64,000 bases of DNA from Algoriphagus mannitolivorans DSM 15301 (GTDB lineage: Bacteria > Bacteroidota > Bacteroidia > Cytophagales > Cyclobacteriaceae). The translations under genes were made by a program, and so were the position numbers. The DNA lies in assembly GCF_000429425.1 (NCBI RefSeq), contig NZ_AUBV01000008.1, forward strand, positions 124,001 to 188,000, written 5' to 3'. Below the pieces are notes generated by a model that did not search any database, was not told the DNA's origin, and was given only the letters and a program-made list of their open reading frames with translations. This document shows, one piece after another, positions 53,513-62,830 of the stretch (positions within the stretch are counted from its first letter, which is position 1; each line of letters begins with the position of its first letter).

Positions 53513-54069
53513 TAGAAGGAATATTTTAATGTAAAGGATGCTTCGTCCCACCATAATCCTGTGAAGTCAACAAAATTGTATGCAGGCTTCCAATCGAAGC
53601 TTAAATAAAGATTAGTATTATAAAAATTATATTCTAATCCTGTTATAAAATCTACTCCATAAGCCTTATAATCTTCTGTTCCTTTATACACCCAAGGGGG
53701 CTCTGCTTTAGGCTCTTTCCAGATCCCATAATGGGCTCCTCCACCCAGATACCATTCCAATCCTCTGAATTCCCGAACATTGATATGGTACTCATAGAGT
53801 AAACTAAAATTCCAGCCTTTCCAGCGGTTGAACCCCATCAGTTCCAAGGCTGATTGATCTGTGATGAAGTGCTTCACAGAGCCTCCAAATGAAGTCCCAG
53901 CTCTTACCCCCACCATGGTATTGTAATCCCTAAAACTATACTGAGCAGATAACTGGGGAAGAAAAAAGCCCGAGCCAAAAAAGAAGATAGCCAGGGCAAT
54001 GAATTTAGTAGCTTTCAAAATATTCTGATTTAAGGTTAAAAAGTAAAAATTTTTTCCGGAGTTATGCAA
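53512..54069 (-). CDS. Small outer-membrane beta-barrel protein
   Basis: 185 residues at the ATG start. A signal sequence (KFIALAIFFFGSGFFLPQLSAQ) is followed by an eight-strand-type barrel with alternating aromatic and small residues, ending FTLKYSF with the terminal Phe typical of barrel proteins. Function unknown. ATG 54069 overlaps the upstream gene by 34 bases; a TTG at 54018 would give a more ordinary signal peptide and no overlap, and may be the true start. Confidence 0.7.
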   Translation of the reverse strand: MHNSGKNFYFLTLNQNILKATKFIALAIFFFGSGFFLPQLSAQYSFRDYNTMVGVRAGTSFGGSVKHFITDQSALELMGFNRWKGWNFSLLYEYHINVREFRGLEWYLGGGAHYGIWKEPKAEPPWVYKGTEDYKAYGVDFITGLEYNFYNTNLYLSFDWKPAYNFVDFTGLWWDEASFTLKYSF

Positions 54070-54611
54070 TAATCCAAACGAACATCATGTGGCTCAGGAT
54101 CAATCCTTTCTTCCGGATGAAAAATACTTAGGCCCATTTTGATTACTTTTTCGTCCAATGCAGCTAGAAAAGAATCATAATACCCTTTTCCGAATCCTAC
54201 CCGATTGCCCTGAAGATCAAAAGCCAAGAGTGGAACCAAGACCAACTGGATTTTGGAAGGTGAAACTTTGATGGATTCTTGAGGGACCGGGATCCCCCAC
54301 TCGTCTCTGAAAAACTCAGCCTCTTTCGGAAGCAAAAGGGTCTCAAGAGCAGTTGACTGTTTATTCGTCTGAGAGGTATAGAGGGTCTTTCCCATGCTAT
54401 CCAGGTGCTCTTTGATAAAAAAAGTGTTTACCTCATTGAATCTGTCAATCGGAAAAAACAGATGAAAATGCTGCAATTCAGGATGTCCTTCCAGCCAGTT
54501 TAGAAATTGAAGGCAAATCTGCCGAGACATTTCCTGGACTCTATCGTGAGGAACATTTTTTCGAAGCTGCCGGTATTCGGAGCGAAAATCAGCTTTGGTT
54601 TTGGTTTTCAT
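54036..54611 (-). CDS. 5-formyltetrahydrofolate cyclo-ligase
   Basis: 191 residues. The family signature LVLVPLLAFDLQGNRVGFGKGYYDSFL lies at about 127-153, after the FFRDEWGIPVPQ segment. The enzyme converts 5-formyl-THF to 5,10-methenyl-THF with ATP. It overlaps the upstream bshC stop by four bases, so the two are co-transcribed. Confidence 0.92.
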   Translation of the reverse strand: MKTKTKADFRSEYRQLRKNVPHDRVQEMSRQICLQFLNWLEGHPELQHFHLFFPIDRFNEVNTFFIKEHLDSMGKTLYTSQTNKQSTALETLLLPKEAEFFRDEWGIPVPQESIKVSPSKIQLVLVPLLAFDLQGNRVGFGKGYYDSFLAALDEKVIKMGLSIFHPEERIDPEPHDVRLDYCITPEKIFTF

Positions 54612-56170
54612 TTATGCTTTAAGACAATCATTTCAAACTCTAGTGGGTCAAAACACCCCAGCAACTGCGAAATCAAGTCAGGATTGGAAAGATAAAACTG
54701 CATCATATTGACCGTTCGCTCTTGAGGAGTTCCGTTGGGAGAGGCAAATTCTAATATCCGCCTTGCCCTTTCCAAATCCACTGCCTGCTTTCTTTCTTCG
54801 GCCTTCCGTAGCTTGGCGGACATTTGATCCAAAATCTTCAAACTTCTGACTTTTCCTGCTTCAAAGGCCTGTAGCAAGCTTTTCTCCAACTGGGAAGCTT
54901 CCTTACCTTTTTCTGCGAAAAGGGTTTCAATAATTTCCTTTTCCTTTCCCAATTCAAAATCCACAGAAGCGTGTGCCTGAACAAAACTCTTTTTCCATGT
55001 TTCAAAATCCTGAAACACCTCTTCCACACCCCAGCCTAGCTGCTCCATTTTCTTTTGTGTCAGAGTATCTAAGATCAAGGCAAAATTTCTGGGAAGCAAA
55101 ACCGGAAAGGGAACCTTAAAGTTGTCAAAAACACCTTTGAGCTGAAGCCAATAAACAACCTCTGCTGGACCACCCAGATAAGCCAAATTTGGCAAAATCA
55201 TTTCTTGGTAAAGTGGTCTTAGAACCACATTCGGACTAAATCGCTCCGGATGATTATCTACCAGTTCCTTCATTTCCTGCTCAGAAAAACTGAGCTCCGT
55301 ATTCAAAACCTGAAATCTTCCATTGACTTGCTCAATCCTCTCCCGGACTCCATTGTCCAAATAGAAGAAGTTGATTTCCCTGGGAAAAATCTGACTCTTG
55401 TAGCCCAAATTTTCCAGCTGCTCTGTGGCTTCAATGGCTTTTTGAAATGGAGAGTGAGAAAACAAATCTTCTGCAATCACCTCCTTGAATAAGAATTTCA
55501 AATCAGCATCATTCCCGTCCAGGACAACCAAGCCTTCTGCCCCAAAAAGTCCATCGACATATTTTCTGACTGCTTCTCCAAGAGTTTTGCTGCTTAGATA
55601 AGCTTCTTTAAATACTTCCGGAGCAAAGCTCACTTCTTTCATAAAAGCTCTGAAGCTTTCATCCAGCTCGAAGTCCCCCACTGCACCGGTCTGGGAAGAA
55701 TTCCATTGGTACTTTTTCCCATCAAAACGGAAATAATTGATCTCGTCGAAATCATGATCCTCACTCGCCATCCAATACACCGGAACAAAACGGAATTCCG
55801 GAAAGGCGGACTTGAGCTTTTTGGCCAAGTTGATGGTGGAGACAATTTTATAAATGAAATAAAGCGGACCGGTAAAAAGGTTGAGTTGGTGCCCAGTAAC
55901 TACTGTGAATGTATTGCCACTCTTCAGGGCTTCCACATTTTCAGCGACAGCATCCTGCAATGACATTTCACTGTATTGACGGTAGAGACTCTGGGAAAGA
56001 ATTTCTCTTTTTTGGGAGTCAAATTTTTTGGCGGCGATGGCTGAAGGGAAACTTTCCAGCTTGGGGAGATGGGTATAAAAAGGCTTCAGAGAATCTTTAC
56101 CTTCCAGATAATCCAAAAAAAATCCAGAAAACTGACCTGTTTTTCGTAGCTCTACGCAGTGTTTTTCCAT
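54608..56170 (-). CDS. bshC: Bacillithiol biosynthesis cysteine-adding enzyme BshC
   Basis: 520 residues over the full BshC length: N-terminal Rossmann-like core with TVVTGHQLNLFTGPLYFIYK and FVPVYWMASEDHDFDEINYF, a long coiled-coil insertion (about 375-450), and the C-terminal GTPQERTVNMMQFY. BshC adds cysteine to GlcN-malate, the last step of bacillithiol synthesis, so this organism probably uses bacillithiol. bshA and bshB are not in the window. Confidence 0.93.
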   Translation of the reverse strand: MEKHCVELRKTGQFSGFFLDYLEGKDSLKPFYTHLPKLESFPSAIAAKKFDSQKREILSQSLYRQYSEMSLQDAVAENVEALKSGNTFTVVTGHQLNLFTGPLYFIYKIVSTINLAKKLKSAFPEFRFVPVYWMASEDHDFDEINYFRFDGKKYQWNSSQTGAVGDFELDESFRAFMKEVSFAPEVFKEAYLSSKTLGEAVRKYVDGLFGAEGLVVLDGNDADLKFLFKEVIAEDLFSHSPFQKAIEATEQLENLGYKSQIFPREINFFYLDNGVRERIEQVNGRFQVLNTELSFSEQEMKELVDNHPERFSPNVVLRPLYQEMILPNLAYLGGPAEVVYWLQLKGVFDNFKVPFPVLLPRNFALILDTLTQKKMEQLGWGVEEVFQDFETWKKSFVQAHASVDFELGKEKEIIETLFAEKGKEASQLEKSLLQAFEAGKVRSLKILDQMSAKLRKAEERKQAVDLERARRILEFASPNGTPQERTVNMMQFYLSNPDLISQLLGCFDPLEFEMIVLKHK

Positions 56171-56362
56171 GGAATTGGGTGAAGTGGGTTTGGGAATGCT
56201 AACTTAGCGATCCTCACCAAAGTTCGGTTTTTTCTATAAAGATTCTGACAAGTTACATTAGTGGCAAAAGTTATCGCCTTTTTCTTCCAAATCCTTGCGA
56301 ACCCATCGACACAAAAGCTAAATTTTGCTGAACCAAATCTATTCATTCTGGATTAAATCCTC

Positions 56363-57604
56363 ATGTTGCCCTATAAAAGGTATTTTCTAGACAATGGACT
56401 TGAGGTGATCACCCATGAAGATCGCCAAAGTCAAATCGCCGTTTTCAATCTTTTATACAAAGTCGGTTCGAGGTTTGAGAAACCCGGGAAAACCGGCTTA
56501 GCTCATTTTTTTGAGCACTTGATGTTTGGCAGCTCTGCCAATGTTCCTGAGTTTGACAGAGCCTTGGAGCGTGCCGGAGGCTCTTGCAATGCGTTTACCA
56601 GCCCGGACATCACGAATTACTACATGACGCTGCCCGCATCCAACTTGGAGACAGCATTTTGGCTGGAATCTGACCGGATGCTTCAACTGAGTCTCAACCA
56701 CAAAACCATAGAGACTCAACGGAAAGTGGTCATCGAAGAATACAAGCAGCGCTATCTTAATCAGCCTTATGGAGACATTTGGCACCACCTTCGTCACCTC
56801 GCTTTCGACGTTCACCCTTATCGCTGGCCTACCATCGGAGAAAACCTTAGCGATATTGAAGGCTATACACCGGAGGATATCTGGGACTTTTACAAGACCC
56901 ATTACTACCCTTCCAATGCCATCCTAGTCGTCGCTGGAAATGTGAACTCTCAAGAAATCCTAAGACTCGCCGAGAAATGGTTTGGACCTATCCCTTCTCC
57001 CCACATTCCTAAAGAAATCATCCCCAGGGATGCTCCACAGGCTGGAAAAAGAGTCAAAGAAATTCAGGCAAAAGTTCCTACAGATGCTTTGTATAAGGTA
57101 TTTAAGATGCCTGCCAGAGGTGAGGAGGGTTACCTTGAAGCCGACCTGATTACTGATTTATTGGGCTTTGGCAAGTCCTCGATCCTGGAACAATCTCTGG
57201 TGAGAAAAGGAAATGATTTTGCCTCTATCGGTGCATACATCACCGGCTCGGTGGATCCGGGGCTCTTGGTATTTTCTGGAAAAATGTCCCACGGCGTTAC
57301 TTCTTACAAGGCTGAACAAGCCTTGAATGAAGTGATCGAGCAGTTTTTAAATCAGGGAATTTCTACTCATCAGCTGCAGAAAATCAAAAATCAAAGCGAG
57401 GCCATAAAGTCCTACGAGTCAATCCAACTACTGAACCGGGCGATGAACTTGGCTTATTTTGCCCATTTGGGAGATCCTGAATTATATTGGGAAGAATTTG
57501 AAAAAAAATCGGAAATCGGCCCACAACAAATTCAATCCTGGGCCAAGCGCCTTCTTTGCGAGGACCAATCTTCAGTTATCCATTATCAATCCTTACCAAA
57601 ATGA
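56363..57604 (+). CDS. M16 family zinc peptidase (insulinase-like)
   Basis: 413 residues. The inverted zinc motif HFFEH is at 48-52, with the third ligand Glu in VVIEEYKQRY (about 120). The C-terminal half is the non-catalytic M16 domain. No signal peptide is visible, so it is predicted to be cytoplasmic. Many Bacteroidota pair it with a second M16 gene, which is not present here. Its stop overlaps the ispF start as ATGA. Confidence 0.9.
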   Translation: MLPYKRYFLDNGLEVITHEDRQSQIAVFNLLYKVGSRFEKPGKTGLAHFFEHLMFGSSANVPEFDRALERAGGSCNAFTSPDITNYYMTLPASNLETAFWLESDRMLQLSLNHKTIETQRKVVIEEYKQRYLNQPYGDIWHHLRHLAFDVHPYRWPTIGENLSDIEGYTPEDIWDFYKTHYYPSNAILVVAGNVNSQEILRLAEKWFGPIPSPHIPKEIIPRDAPQAGKRVKEIQAKVPTDALYKVFKMPARGEEGYLEADLITDLLGFGKSSILEQSLVRKGNDFASIGAYITGSVDPGLLVFSGKMSHGVTSYKAEQALNEVIEQFLNQGISTHQLQKIKNQSEAIKSYESIQLLNRAMNLAYFAHLGDPELYWEEFEKKSEIGPQQIQSWAKRLLCEDQSSVIHYQSLPK

Positions 57605-58083
57605 CTCCATTTAGAATAGGTTTTGGCTACGACGTCCACCAGCTTCAGGAGGGATATGCCTTTTGGCTGGGTGGAATCCAAATAGAACACACCAAAGGTG
57701 CAGTCGGGCATTCGGATGCCGATGTGCTGATTCATGTCATTTGTGACGCTTTACTCGGAGCGGCAAACATGAGAAATATAGGCTACCATTTTTCGGACAA
57801 AGACCCAAAATTCAAAGGAATTGACAGCAAAATCCTACTTCAGGAAGTCATGAAAATGATCCGTGAAGCTGGGTATGAAGTCGGCAATCTAGACTCTACC
57901 GTTTGCCTGCAGGTCCCAAAGCTGAACCCACACATCCCAGCAATGAAATCTTGCCTCGCAGAGGTGATGAAAGTAGAGGAAGGAGCCATTTCCATCAAAG
58001 CAACCACTTCGGAATTTATGGGCTTCGTCGGCCGACAGGAAGGAATAGCTGCCTATTGTACCGCTTTGATTTATAAAGTATGA
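57601..58083 (+). CDS. ispF: 2-C-methyl-D-erythritol 2,4-cyclodiphosphate synthase
   Basis: 160 residues. The start FRIGFGYDVHQL carries the zinc Asp and His. HSDADVLIHVICDALLGAA follows, then FSDKDPKFKGIDSKILL and KATTSEFMGFVGRQEGIAA at the C-terminus. It forms the cyclodiphosphate in the MEP isoprenoid pathway. The ATG at 57601 overlaps the M16 stop by four bases and matches the family N-terminus; the frame's earlier start lies inside the M16 gene. Confidence 0.95.
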   Translation: MTPFRIGFGYDVHQLQEGYAFWLGGIQIEHTKGAVGHSDADVLIHVICDALLGAANMRNIGYHFSDKDPKFKGIDSKILLQEVMKMIREAGYEVGNLDSTVCLQVPKLNPHIPAMKSCLAEVMKVEEGAISIKATTSEFMGFVGRQEGIAAYCTALIYKV

Positions 58084-58772
58084 GTGACAAGCTAAAAATC
58101 ATCACTACCGAGGATGGGTCACATTCTCTGTATCATGAAGAGCTTCAGGAGACATACCATAGTTTTCATGGAGCTTATCGGGAATCCATTCACGTCTTTA
58201 TGCTGTATGGCTTGGACTCTTGGCTCGCTCGAAATCCCAAAAGATTCCCCATACGTATTTTTGAGGTTGGCTTTGGCACAGGGCTAAATGCCTGGCTAGC
58301 CTTGGTTTGGGCAGAGCAAAATCAGATTCCCGTTTTATATCATACCATTGAGCCTTTTCCACTACCTGAGGAAATTTATTCCCAACTCAACTATGTGGAC
58401 CAAAACGATGGCATCTGGCATTTCCATAAGTATTTCAAAGTTTTACATGAACTTCCCTGGAATGAAGGCGGTCCAGTTTCCGAATATTTCAACTTCAAAA
58501 AAGATCAAGTCACCTTGGAGGAAGCACAACTTTACCCCAGCGACGTGGTGTTTTTTGATGCTTTCGCTCCTAAAAAGCAGCCTGAATTGTGGCAATTAGA
58601 AGCTTTGGCTAAAGTTTATGATTCGATGAGGCCCGGAGCTTTATTCACCACCTATTCTGCAACAGGTCAACTGAAAAGAGATTTGAAATCTTTGGGATTG
58701 GAAGTGGAGAACCCTCCAGGACCTCCCGGAAAAAAGGAAATGACAAGGGGCTGGAAACCAGTTACTCAATAA
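58080..58772 (+). CDS. mnmD: tRNA U34 methyltransferase MnmD (MnmC methyltransferase domain)
   Basis: 230 residues. The SAM-binding strand is IFEVGFGTGLNAWLAL, followed by YHTIEPFPL and DVVFFDAFAPKKQPELW, then FTTYSATGQLKRDLKSLG. This is the methyltransferase half of MnmC as a separate protein. It completes the mnm5 group on U34 of certain tRNAs. The start overlaps the ispF stop as ATGA, so translation is coupled. Confidence 0.9.
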   Translation: MSDKLKIITTEDGSHSLYHEELQETYHSFHGAYRESIHVFMLYGLDSWLARNPKRFPIRIFEVGFGTGLNAWLALVWAEQNQIPVLYHTIEPFPLPEEIYSQLNYVDQNDGIWHFHKYFKVLHELPWNEGGPVSEYFNFKKDQVTLEEAQLYPSDVVFFDAFAPKKQPELWQLEALAKVYDSMRPGALFTTYSATGQLKRDLKSLGLEVENPPGPPGKKEMTRGWKPVTQ

Positions 58773-58850
58773 GTAGGCACCTTGGGCAGTTTGCCCCATG
58801 CTTTCGGAATTTGGCTTGTGTTTTGCAAAATTCAGGATAAACAAATATTC

Positions 58851-59318
58851 ATGCTGACAATCATTTTTACCCTTTGGATGTCCTTGTGGCAAACCCCTAA
58901 TATGGAAAGTGCCAAGCTAGAAAAGCTTGTTCAGGAGCGTCAGGCACTTCATCAGCAATGGCAAAAGTCAGAGTCGAAAAAGTCTGGGATTTTTGGAAAC
59001 AGAACCAAAAAAGACATGATCGAAACCAACGAATGGCTGGAGAGAATCCTTGCCAAGGACAATCAGATCATCGAAGAGCTGAAGTTTTCAGGCAAAGTGG
59101 AAACTGCGGTAATCGGTCAGGAAAAAGATGATTACAAAACCATCACTCAGAGCCTCGAAAGGGACGTTCAAATCCTGAAGAGAGCTTTGGCAGAAAAGGA
59201 AAAAGAAATCGATACCAAGCTCAGCGAGAGAAGAATTTTCGAATGGAGTACTCTGATTTTTTTCCTGACCTCAGCGGGAATGGGCCTGTGGTTATTTAAA
59301 ATAAAAAAGGCTTCCTAA
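58851..59318 (+). CDS. Hypothetical coiled-coil protein with C-terminal membrane helix
   Basis: 155 residues that I do not recognise. A short hydrophobic N-terminus (MLTIIFTLWMSLWQ) may be a signal peptide or anchor. The centre is long charged helix, likely coiled coil. One membrane helix lies near 130-148 (STLIFFLTSAGMGLWLF), followed by a KIKK tail. ATG 58851 is chosen because the upstream part of the frame lies in the mnmD leader gap. The terminator overlaps the stop codon. Confidence 0.6.
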   Translation: MLTIIFTLWMSLWQTPNMESAKLEKLVQERQALHQQWQKSESKKSGIFGNRTKKDMIETNEWLERILAKDNQIIEELKFSGKVETAVIGQEKDDYKTITQSLERDVQILKRALAEKEKEIDTKLSERRIFEWSTLIFFLTSAGMGLWLFKIKKAS

Positions 59319-59340
59319 TTATTAGAAAGCCATTTTTTTT
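59309..59340 (+). terminator. Terminator after the coiled-coil gene
   Basis: GGCTT and CTAAT pair with ATTAG and AAGCC with one mismatch, then A and eight T. It overlaps the end of the coding region. Confidence 0.75.
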
Positions 59341-59845
59341 ATTTCACCCGAATATATTCTTTCGGTGGCAACTGGATACAAGGATTATTTGGACTCACCA
59401 CAAAACAATTTTCCTCGTACTTAAATTTTTTCCTGTCGGATGTAAAGGTTAATACTCCCTCCGGTATTCTGAAAATATCAGCCACTCCAACTTTTAATTC
59501 TGATTTTGGCACATACAAAGCAGGATCGTTAGGAGTACTGAAATGAAAAAGCCCATTTGAATAATAGAATTTAAAGGTGCTTCCTTCAAGATTATACCAA
59601 CTCGGAGCCATTAGACGATAGCCGAGATCCGGTCCCGTTTCAGAGCTCCGAAAGGATTGAGTCAAATCGAAAATGCTGTCATTTTTAAATTCCATAGTCT
59701 CCACAAACCAAAGGTTAAGGGAATCTACATATACCCGACTTTCCCAAGTTCCCAACAAGGGGCTGGACGGTTCTTCGTTTTCAGCACAGGAAACCAAAAT
59801 GGCAATTACCGCTACAAGTGTTAAAGAAAAATATTGTTTCATCAT
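59339..59845 (-). CDS. Hypothetical lipoprotein
   Basis: 168 residues. Lipobox at Cys20 (LVSC). The mature part (LLGTWESRVYVDSLNLWFVETMEFKNDSIFDLTQSF, later FKYEENCFVV) resembles small lipocalin-like lipoproteins of Bacteroidota. Two cysteines near the end may form a disulfide. Function unknown. ATG at 59845 or the adjacent one at 59842 fits; a longer reading puts 12 residues before the signal. Confidence 0.65.
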   Translation of the reverse strand: MMKQYFSLTLVAVIAILVSCAENEEPSSPLLGTWESRVYVDSLNLWFVETMEFKNDSIFDLTQSFRSSETGPDLGYRLMAPSWYNLEGSTFKFYYSNGLFHFSTPNDPALYVPKSELKVGVADIFRIPEGVLTFTSDRKKFKYEENCFVVSPNNPCIQLPPKEYIRVK

Positions 59846-59912
59846 CTGCGTTTTTAATAAAGGTTCAGTTCCTAAACGCACACACTAAATCATTCGATAC
59901 AATTTCCGAGAT

Positions 59913-60572
59913 TTATTTTAGCCGGGCAATTGGAGTCCTTCCTCCTTTAGTCACTTGATCCAAATGACAGAGGATTTCGGCATCGAGTGGTAAAAAGAGG
60001 TCTACCCTCGATCCGAATTTGATAAATCCAAACTCACCGCCTTGTTCTAGCTGAGAGCCTTCCTTGACATACCATTTGATTCTTCTAGCCAAAGCTCCCG
60101 CTATCTGTCTCACCATGATTTTAGTACCCTTGGCGTCCTTGAGCACCATGGAAGTCCGCTCATTTTCGGTACTCGCTTTGGGATGCCAAGCCACCAGATA
60201 TTTACCGGGATGGTATTTGAAGTATTCCACTTCGCCTTTGACAGGCGAACGATTCACATGAACATTAATCGGAGACATGAAAATGGATACCTGCTTTGTC
60301 TTTTCTTTGAGATACTCCTCCTCAAAAGCTTCCTCAATGACAACTACCTTCCCGTCCGCCGGTGCAAACACTATCCCATCTTCGTTGGGAAGCGGGAAAA
60401 TCGGATTTCGGAAAAACTGAAGTATAATCAGGTAAAAAACCACGCTGGCAATGATGGCTACATTGCTCCAGAGCCTGGCTTCAGGGAAATAATAATAAAT
60501 CAAATAATTCAAGGCCACTAAGATGATCATCATCCAAAACAGTAGCACACGTCCTTCTCGATGTATAGTCAT
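59913..60572 (-). CDS. psd: Phosphatidylserine decarboxylase family protein
   Basis: 219 residues, the short prokaryotic Psd form. Two N-terminal membrane segments, then FAPADGKVVVIEEAFEEEYL, MSPINVHVNRSPVKG and the self-cleavage site FGS at 186-188 (Ser188 becomes the pyruvoyl group). It makes phosphatidylethanolamine. It is separated from glutamate dehydrogenase by a terminator, so the two are not one transcript. Confidence 0.93.
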   Translation of the reverse strand: MTIHREGRVLLFWMMIILVALNYLIYYYFPEARLWSNVAIIASVVFYLIILQFFRNPIFPLPNEDGIVFAPADGKVVVIEEAFEEEYLKEKTKQVSIFMSPINVHVNRSPVKGEVEYFKYHPGKYLVAWHPKASTENERTSMVLKDAKGTKIMVRQIAGALARRIKWYVKEGSQLEQGGEFGFIKFGSRVDLFLPLDAEILCHLDQVTKGGRTPIARLK

Positions 60573-60581
60573 TTTTTTGAG

Positions 60582-60612
60582 TTAAAAAGGCGTGAGATTA
60601 TCTCCCACGCCC
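60582..60612 (-). terminator. Glutamate dehydrogenase terminator
   Basis: GGCGTGGGAGA pairs with TCTCACGCC (minus reading, one bulge), followed by TTTTT. Confidence 0.75.
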
Positions 60613-60642
60613 CAAATTTAAAACTTTTATGGTGAACTCGAC

Positions 60643-61920
60643 TTAGAACCCTCCTCGGAAGGTATAAGTCTTGGCCACTTTGTCAATAGCCACGATATAC
60701 GCTGCAATTCTCATCGGTACATCATACTTTTGAGAAGCCTGGTACACGTGTTCGAAGGCATCTTTCATGATTCGGTCAGATCTTCTGTTGACGCGGTCAG
60801 CAGTCCACTTGTATCCCAATCGGTTTTGAACCCATTCGAAGTAGGACACGGTTACCCCACCGGCATTAGCCAAGATATCAGGCACAGCCATGATTCCTTT
60901 TTCATTGATGATGGCATCCGCTTTGGCTGAAGTTGGCCCATTGGCCCCTTCAACAATCAGTTTGGCTTGGATTTTTTCAGCATTAGCCGCGGTGATCACG
61001 TCTTCCATGGCCGCAGGCACAAGCACGTCCACATTGAGTGTCAGCAAGTCCCCTGGGTTTTCCATGCGATCTCCGCCTTTGAAGCCTTCCAAAGTACCAT
61101 TATTAGCCTCTTTGTGCTTGATAGCTTCTTCGATATTGATTCCTTTTTCGTTATAAAATGCACCGGTATGGTCAGAAATTGCGACGATTTTCAATCCTCT
61201 TTCCTCTAGCAATTGGGCTGCCCAGCTTCCCACATTTCCGAATCCCTGAACAGCGCAGGTAGCCTGAAATGGGTTGATTTTAAGCTTTTGCATGGCTGCT
61301 AAGGCAGTCACCATTACTCCACGACCAGTGGCTTCTGTTCTACCCAAAGATCCCCCCAAAACCAATGGCTTTCCGGTGACCACAGAGTTGACCGTCATCC
61401 CATGAGCTTTGGAATATTCATCCATCAACCAGGCCATTTCTCTTGGGCCTGTCCCCATGTCTGGAGCTGGAATATCCTTGTCCGGACCGAAAACGTCAAT
61501 CATTGCCATCGTATAGGCACGCATCAGACGCTCGATTTCACCTTTTGACATTTCCCGCGGATTGCAGCGTACGCCGCCTTTACCACCGCCATAAGGGATG
61601 TCCACAACTGCGCACTTCCAAGTCATCCAGGCAGCCAGAGCTCTAACTTCGTCCAAATGAACATCCGGAGCGAAACGAATTCCACCTTTGGCAGGTCCTA
61701 GAATATTAGAATGAATTACCCGAATCCCCTCAAATACCTGGATTTTTCCATTGTCCATGGTAATAGGCAGGGAAACGATTACTTGTTTGGCAGGATTTTT
61801 CAATACGTTGTACACCTCATCGGAGAGACCGAGTTTTTCGGCAGCGATATTGAATCTTTCCATCATTGACTCCAAAGGATTCTCTTTGTCCTTTATCGGA
61901 GCCGGTTCAATGTAAGCCAT
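60643..61920 (-). CDS. gdhA: Glu/Leu/Phe/Val dehydrogenase (probable glutamate dehydrogenase)
   Basis: 425 residues. Substrate and catalytic segment WKCAVVDIPYGGGKGGVRCNP (about 102-122), then AWLMDEYSK, GGSLGRTEATGRGV, and the Rossmann loop VQGFGNVGSWAAQLL. It interconverts glutamate and 2-oxoglutarate plus ammonia. Its specificity among Glu, Leu, Phe and Val is not certain from sequence, but the length and motifs favour glutamate. It has its own terminator. Confidence 0.88.
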   Translation of the reverse strand: MAYIEPAPIKDKENPLESMMERFNIAAEKLGLSDEVYNVLKNPAKQVIVSLPITMDNGKIQVFEGIRVIHSNILGPAKGGIRFAPDVHLDEVRALAAWMTWKCAVVDIPYGGGKGGVRCNPREMSKGEIERLMRAYTMAMIDVFGPDKDIPAPDMGTGPREMAWLMDEYSKAHGMTVNSVVTGKPLVLGGSLGRTEATGRGVMVTALAAMQKLKINPFQATCAVQGFGNVGSWAAQLLEERGLKIVAISDHTGAFYNEKGINIEEAIKHKEANNGTLEGFKGGDRMENPGDLLTLNVDVLVPAAMEDVITAANAEKIQAKLIVEGANGPTSAKADAIINEKGIMAVPDILANAGGVTVSYFEWVQNRLGYKWTADRVNRRSDRIMKDAFEHVYQASQKYDVPMRIAAYIVAIDKVAKTYTFRGGF

Positions 61921-61990
61921 ATTGGGTTTTTTTTAATAAAGCGAAATGCAATACAAACTTAAAAGGATTTTGACACAGCAAGCCTCAGAA

Positions 61991-62830
61991 TTAGAAGATT
62001 TTCAAAAAAGCCGTAATAAAAGGGGCTGAAAGTAGCAATCCGTCAAAACGATCCATAAATCCCCCATGTCCTGGGAGTCCTTTGCCAGAGTCTTTGATCT
62101 CGATCGAACGCTTGAAAAGCGACTCAATCAGATCTCCGTAGGTGCCAGCAATGATGATGATCCCGGCGATCACCAGCCATTTCCAATCTGCAATCACATG
62201 GAAATACTGGGAAATGATAAAGGCCACCCCTATCGCAGAGAACGCCCCACCCAAAAATCCTTCCCAGGACTTTTTGGGAGATACGCGCTCGAATAATTTG
62301 GTCTTTCCGAACTTTGTCCCTGCAAAATAAGCACCTGTGTCGCTGGCCCAAAGGATCAGGAGGCAGCCGATTAGAATTTCAAAATGATAAATCTGATCTA
62401 CAGAAAACACAGCCAGATTTAATAGGGAAAAAGGAACTGCCACGTACACAATTCCCAAATAAGTATAGGCTACACCTGTAAACGGCTTCTTATCGGTCTT
62501 TTTATACAGCTTCACAAAAAAGATCAGAGAAAGCAAGGGGAAAATCAGGAAAAGATATTCGTGAGACATCCTTTCCTTTTCCACCATAAAGGTCAGCACA
62601 AAGATCATCAGACCAAGTAATGTCCCAAAACTCTTCAGAGGAAGCATCCCGTCCAAGCCAGAAAGCTTGTAAAACTCCATTTGGGAAAAAGCCAAAATCA
62701 CCCCGAAAATCAGGAAATAGGTCCAATCTGAATAAATAGATCCCAGCACTACAATCAACCCTCCCACTAAAGCCGTGATGGCACGCTGACCTAAATTGCT
62801 GTAATTATTGATATTAAAACGAGATCTCAT
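61991..62830 (-). CDS. cdsA: Phosphatidate cytidylyltransferase CdsA
   Basis: 279 residues with about eight membrane segments. The C-terminal signature SLFKRSIEIKDSGKGLPGHGGFMDRFDGLL (about 238-267) is the family pattern with its metal-binding Asp residues. It makes CDP-diacylglycerol, the precursor of all phospholipids, including the phosphatidylserine used by the nearby Psd. The start overlaps the DUF2007 gene's end by 17 bases. Confidence 0.93.
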   Translation of the reverse strand: MRSRFNINNYSNLGQRAITALVGGLIVVLGSIYSDWTYFLIFGVILAFSQMEFYKLSGLDGMLPLKSFGTLLGLMIFVLTFMVEKERMSHEYLFLIFPLLSLIFFVKLYKKTDKKPFTGVAYTYLGIVYVAVPFSLLNLAVFSVDQIYHFEILIGCLLILWASDTGAYFAGTKFGKTKLFERVSPKKSWEGFLGGAFSAIGVAFIISQYFHVIADWKWLVIAGIIIIAGTYGDLIESLFKRSIEIKDSGKGLPGHGGFMDRFDGLLLSAPFITAFLKIF

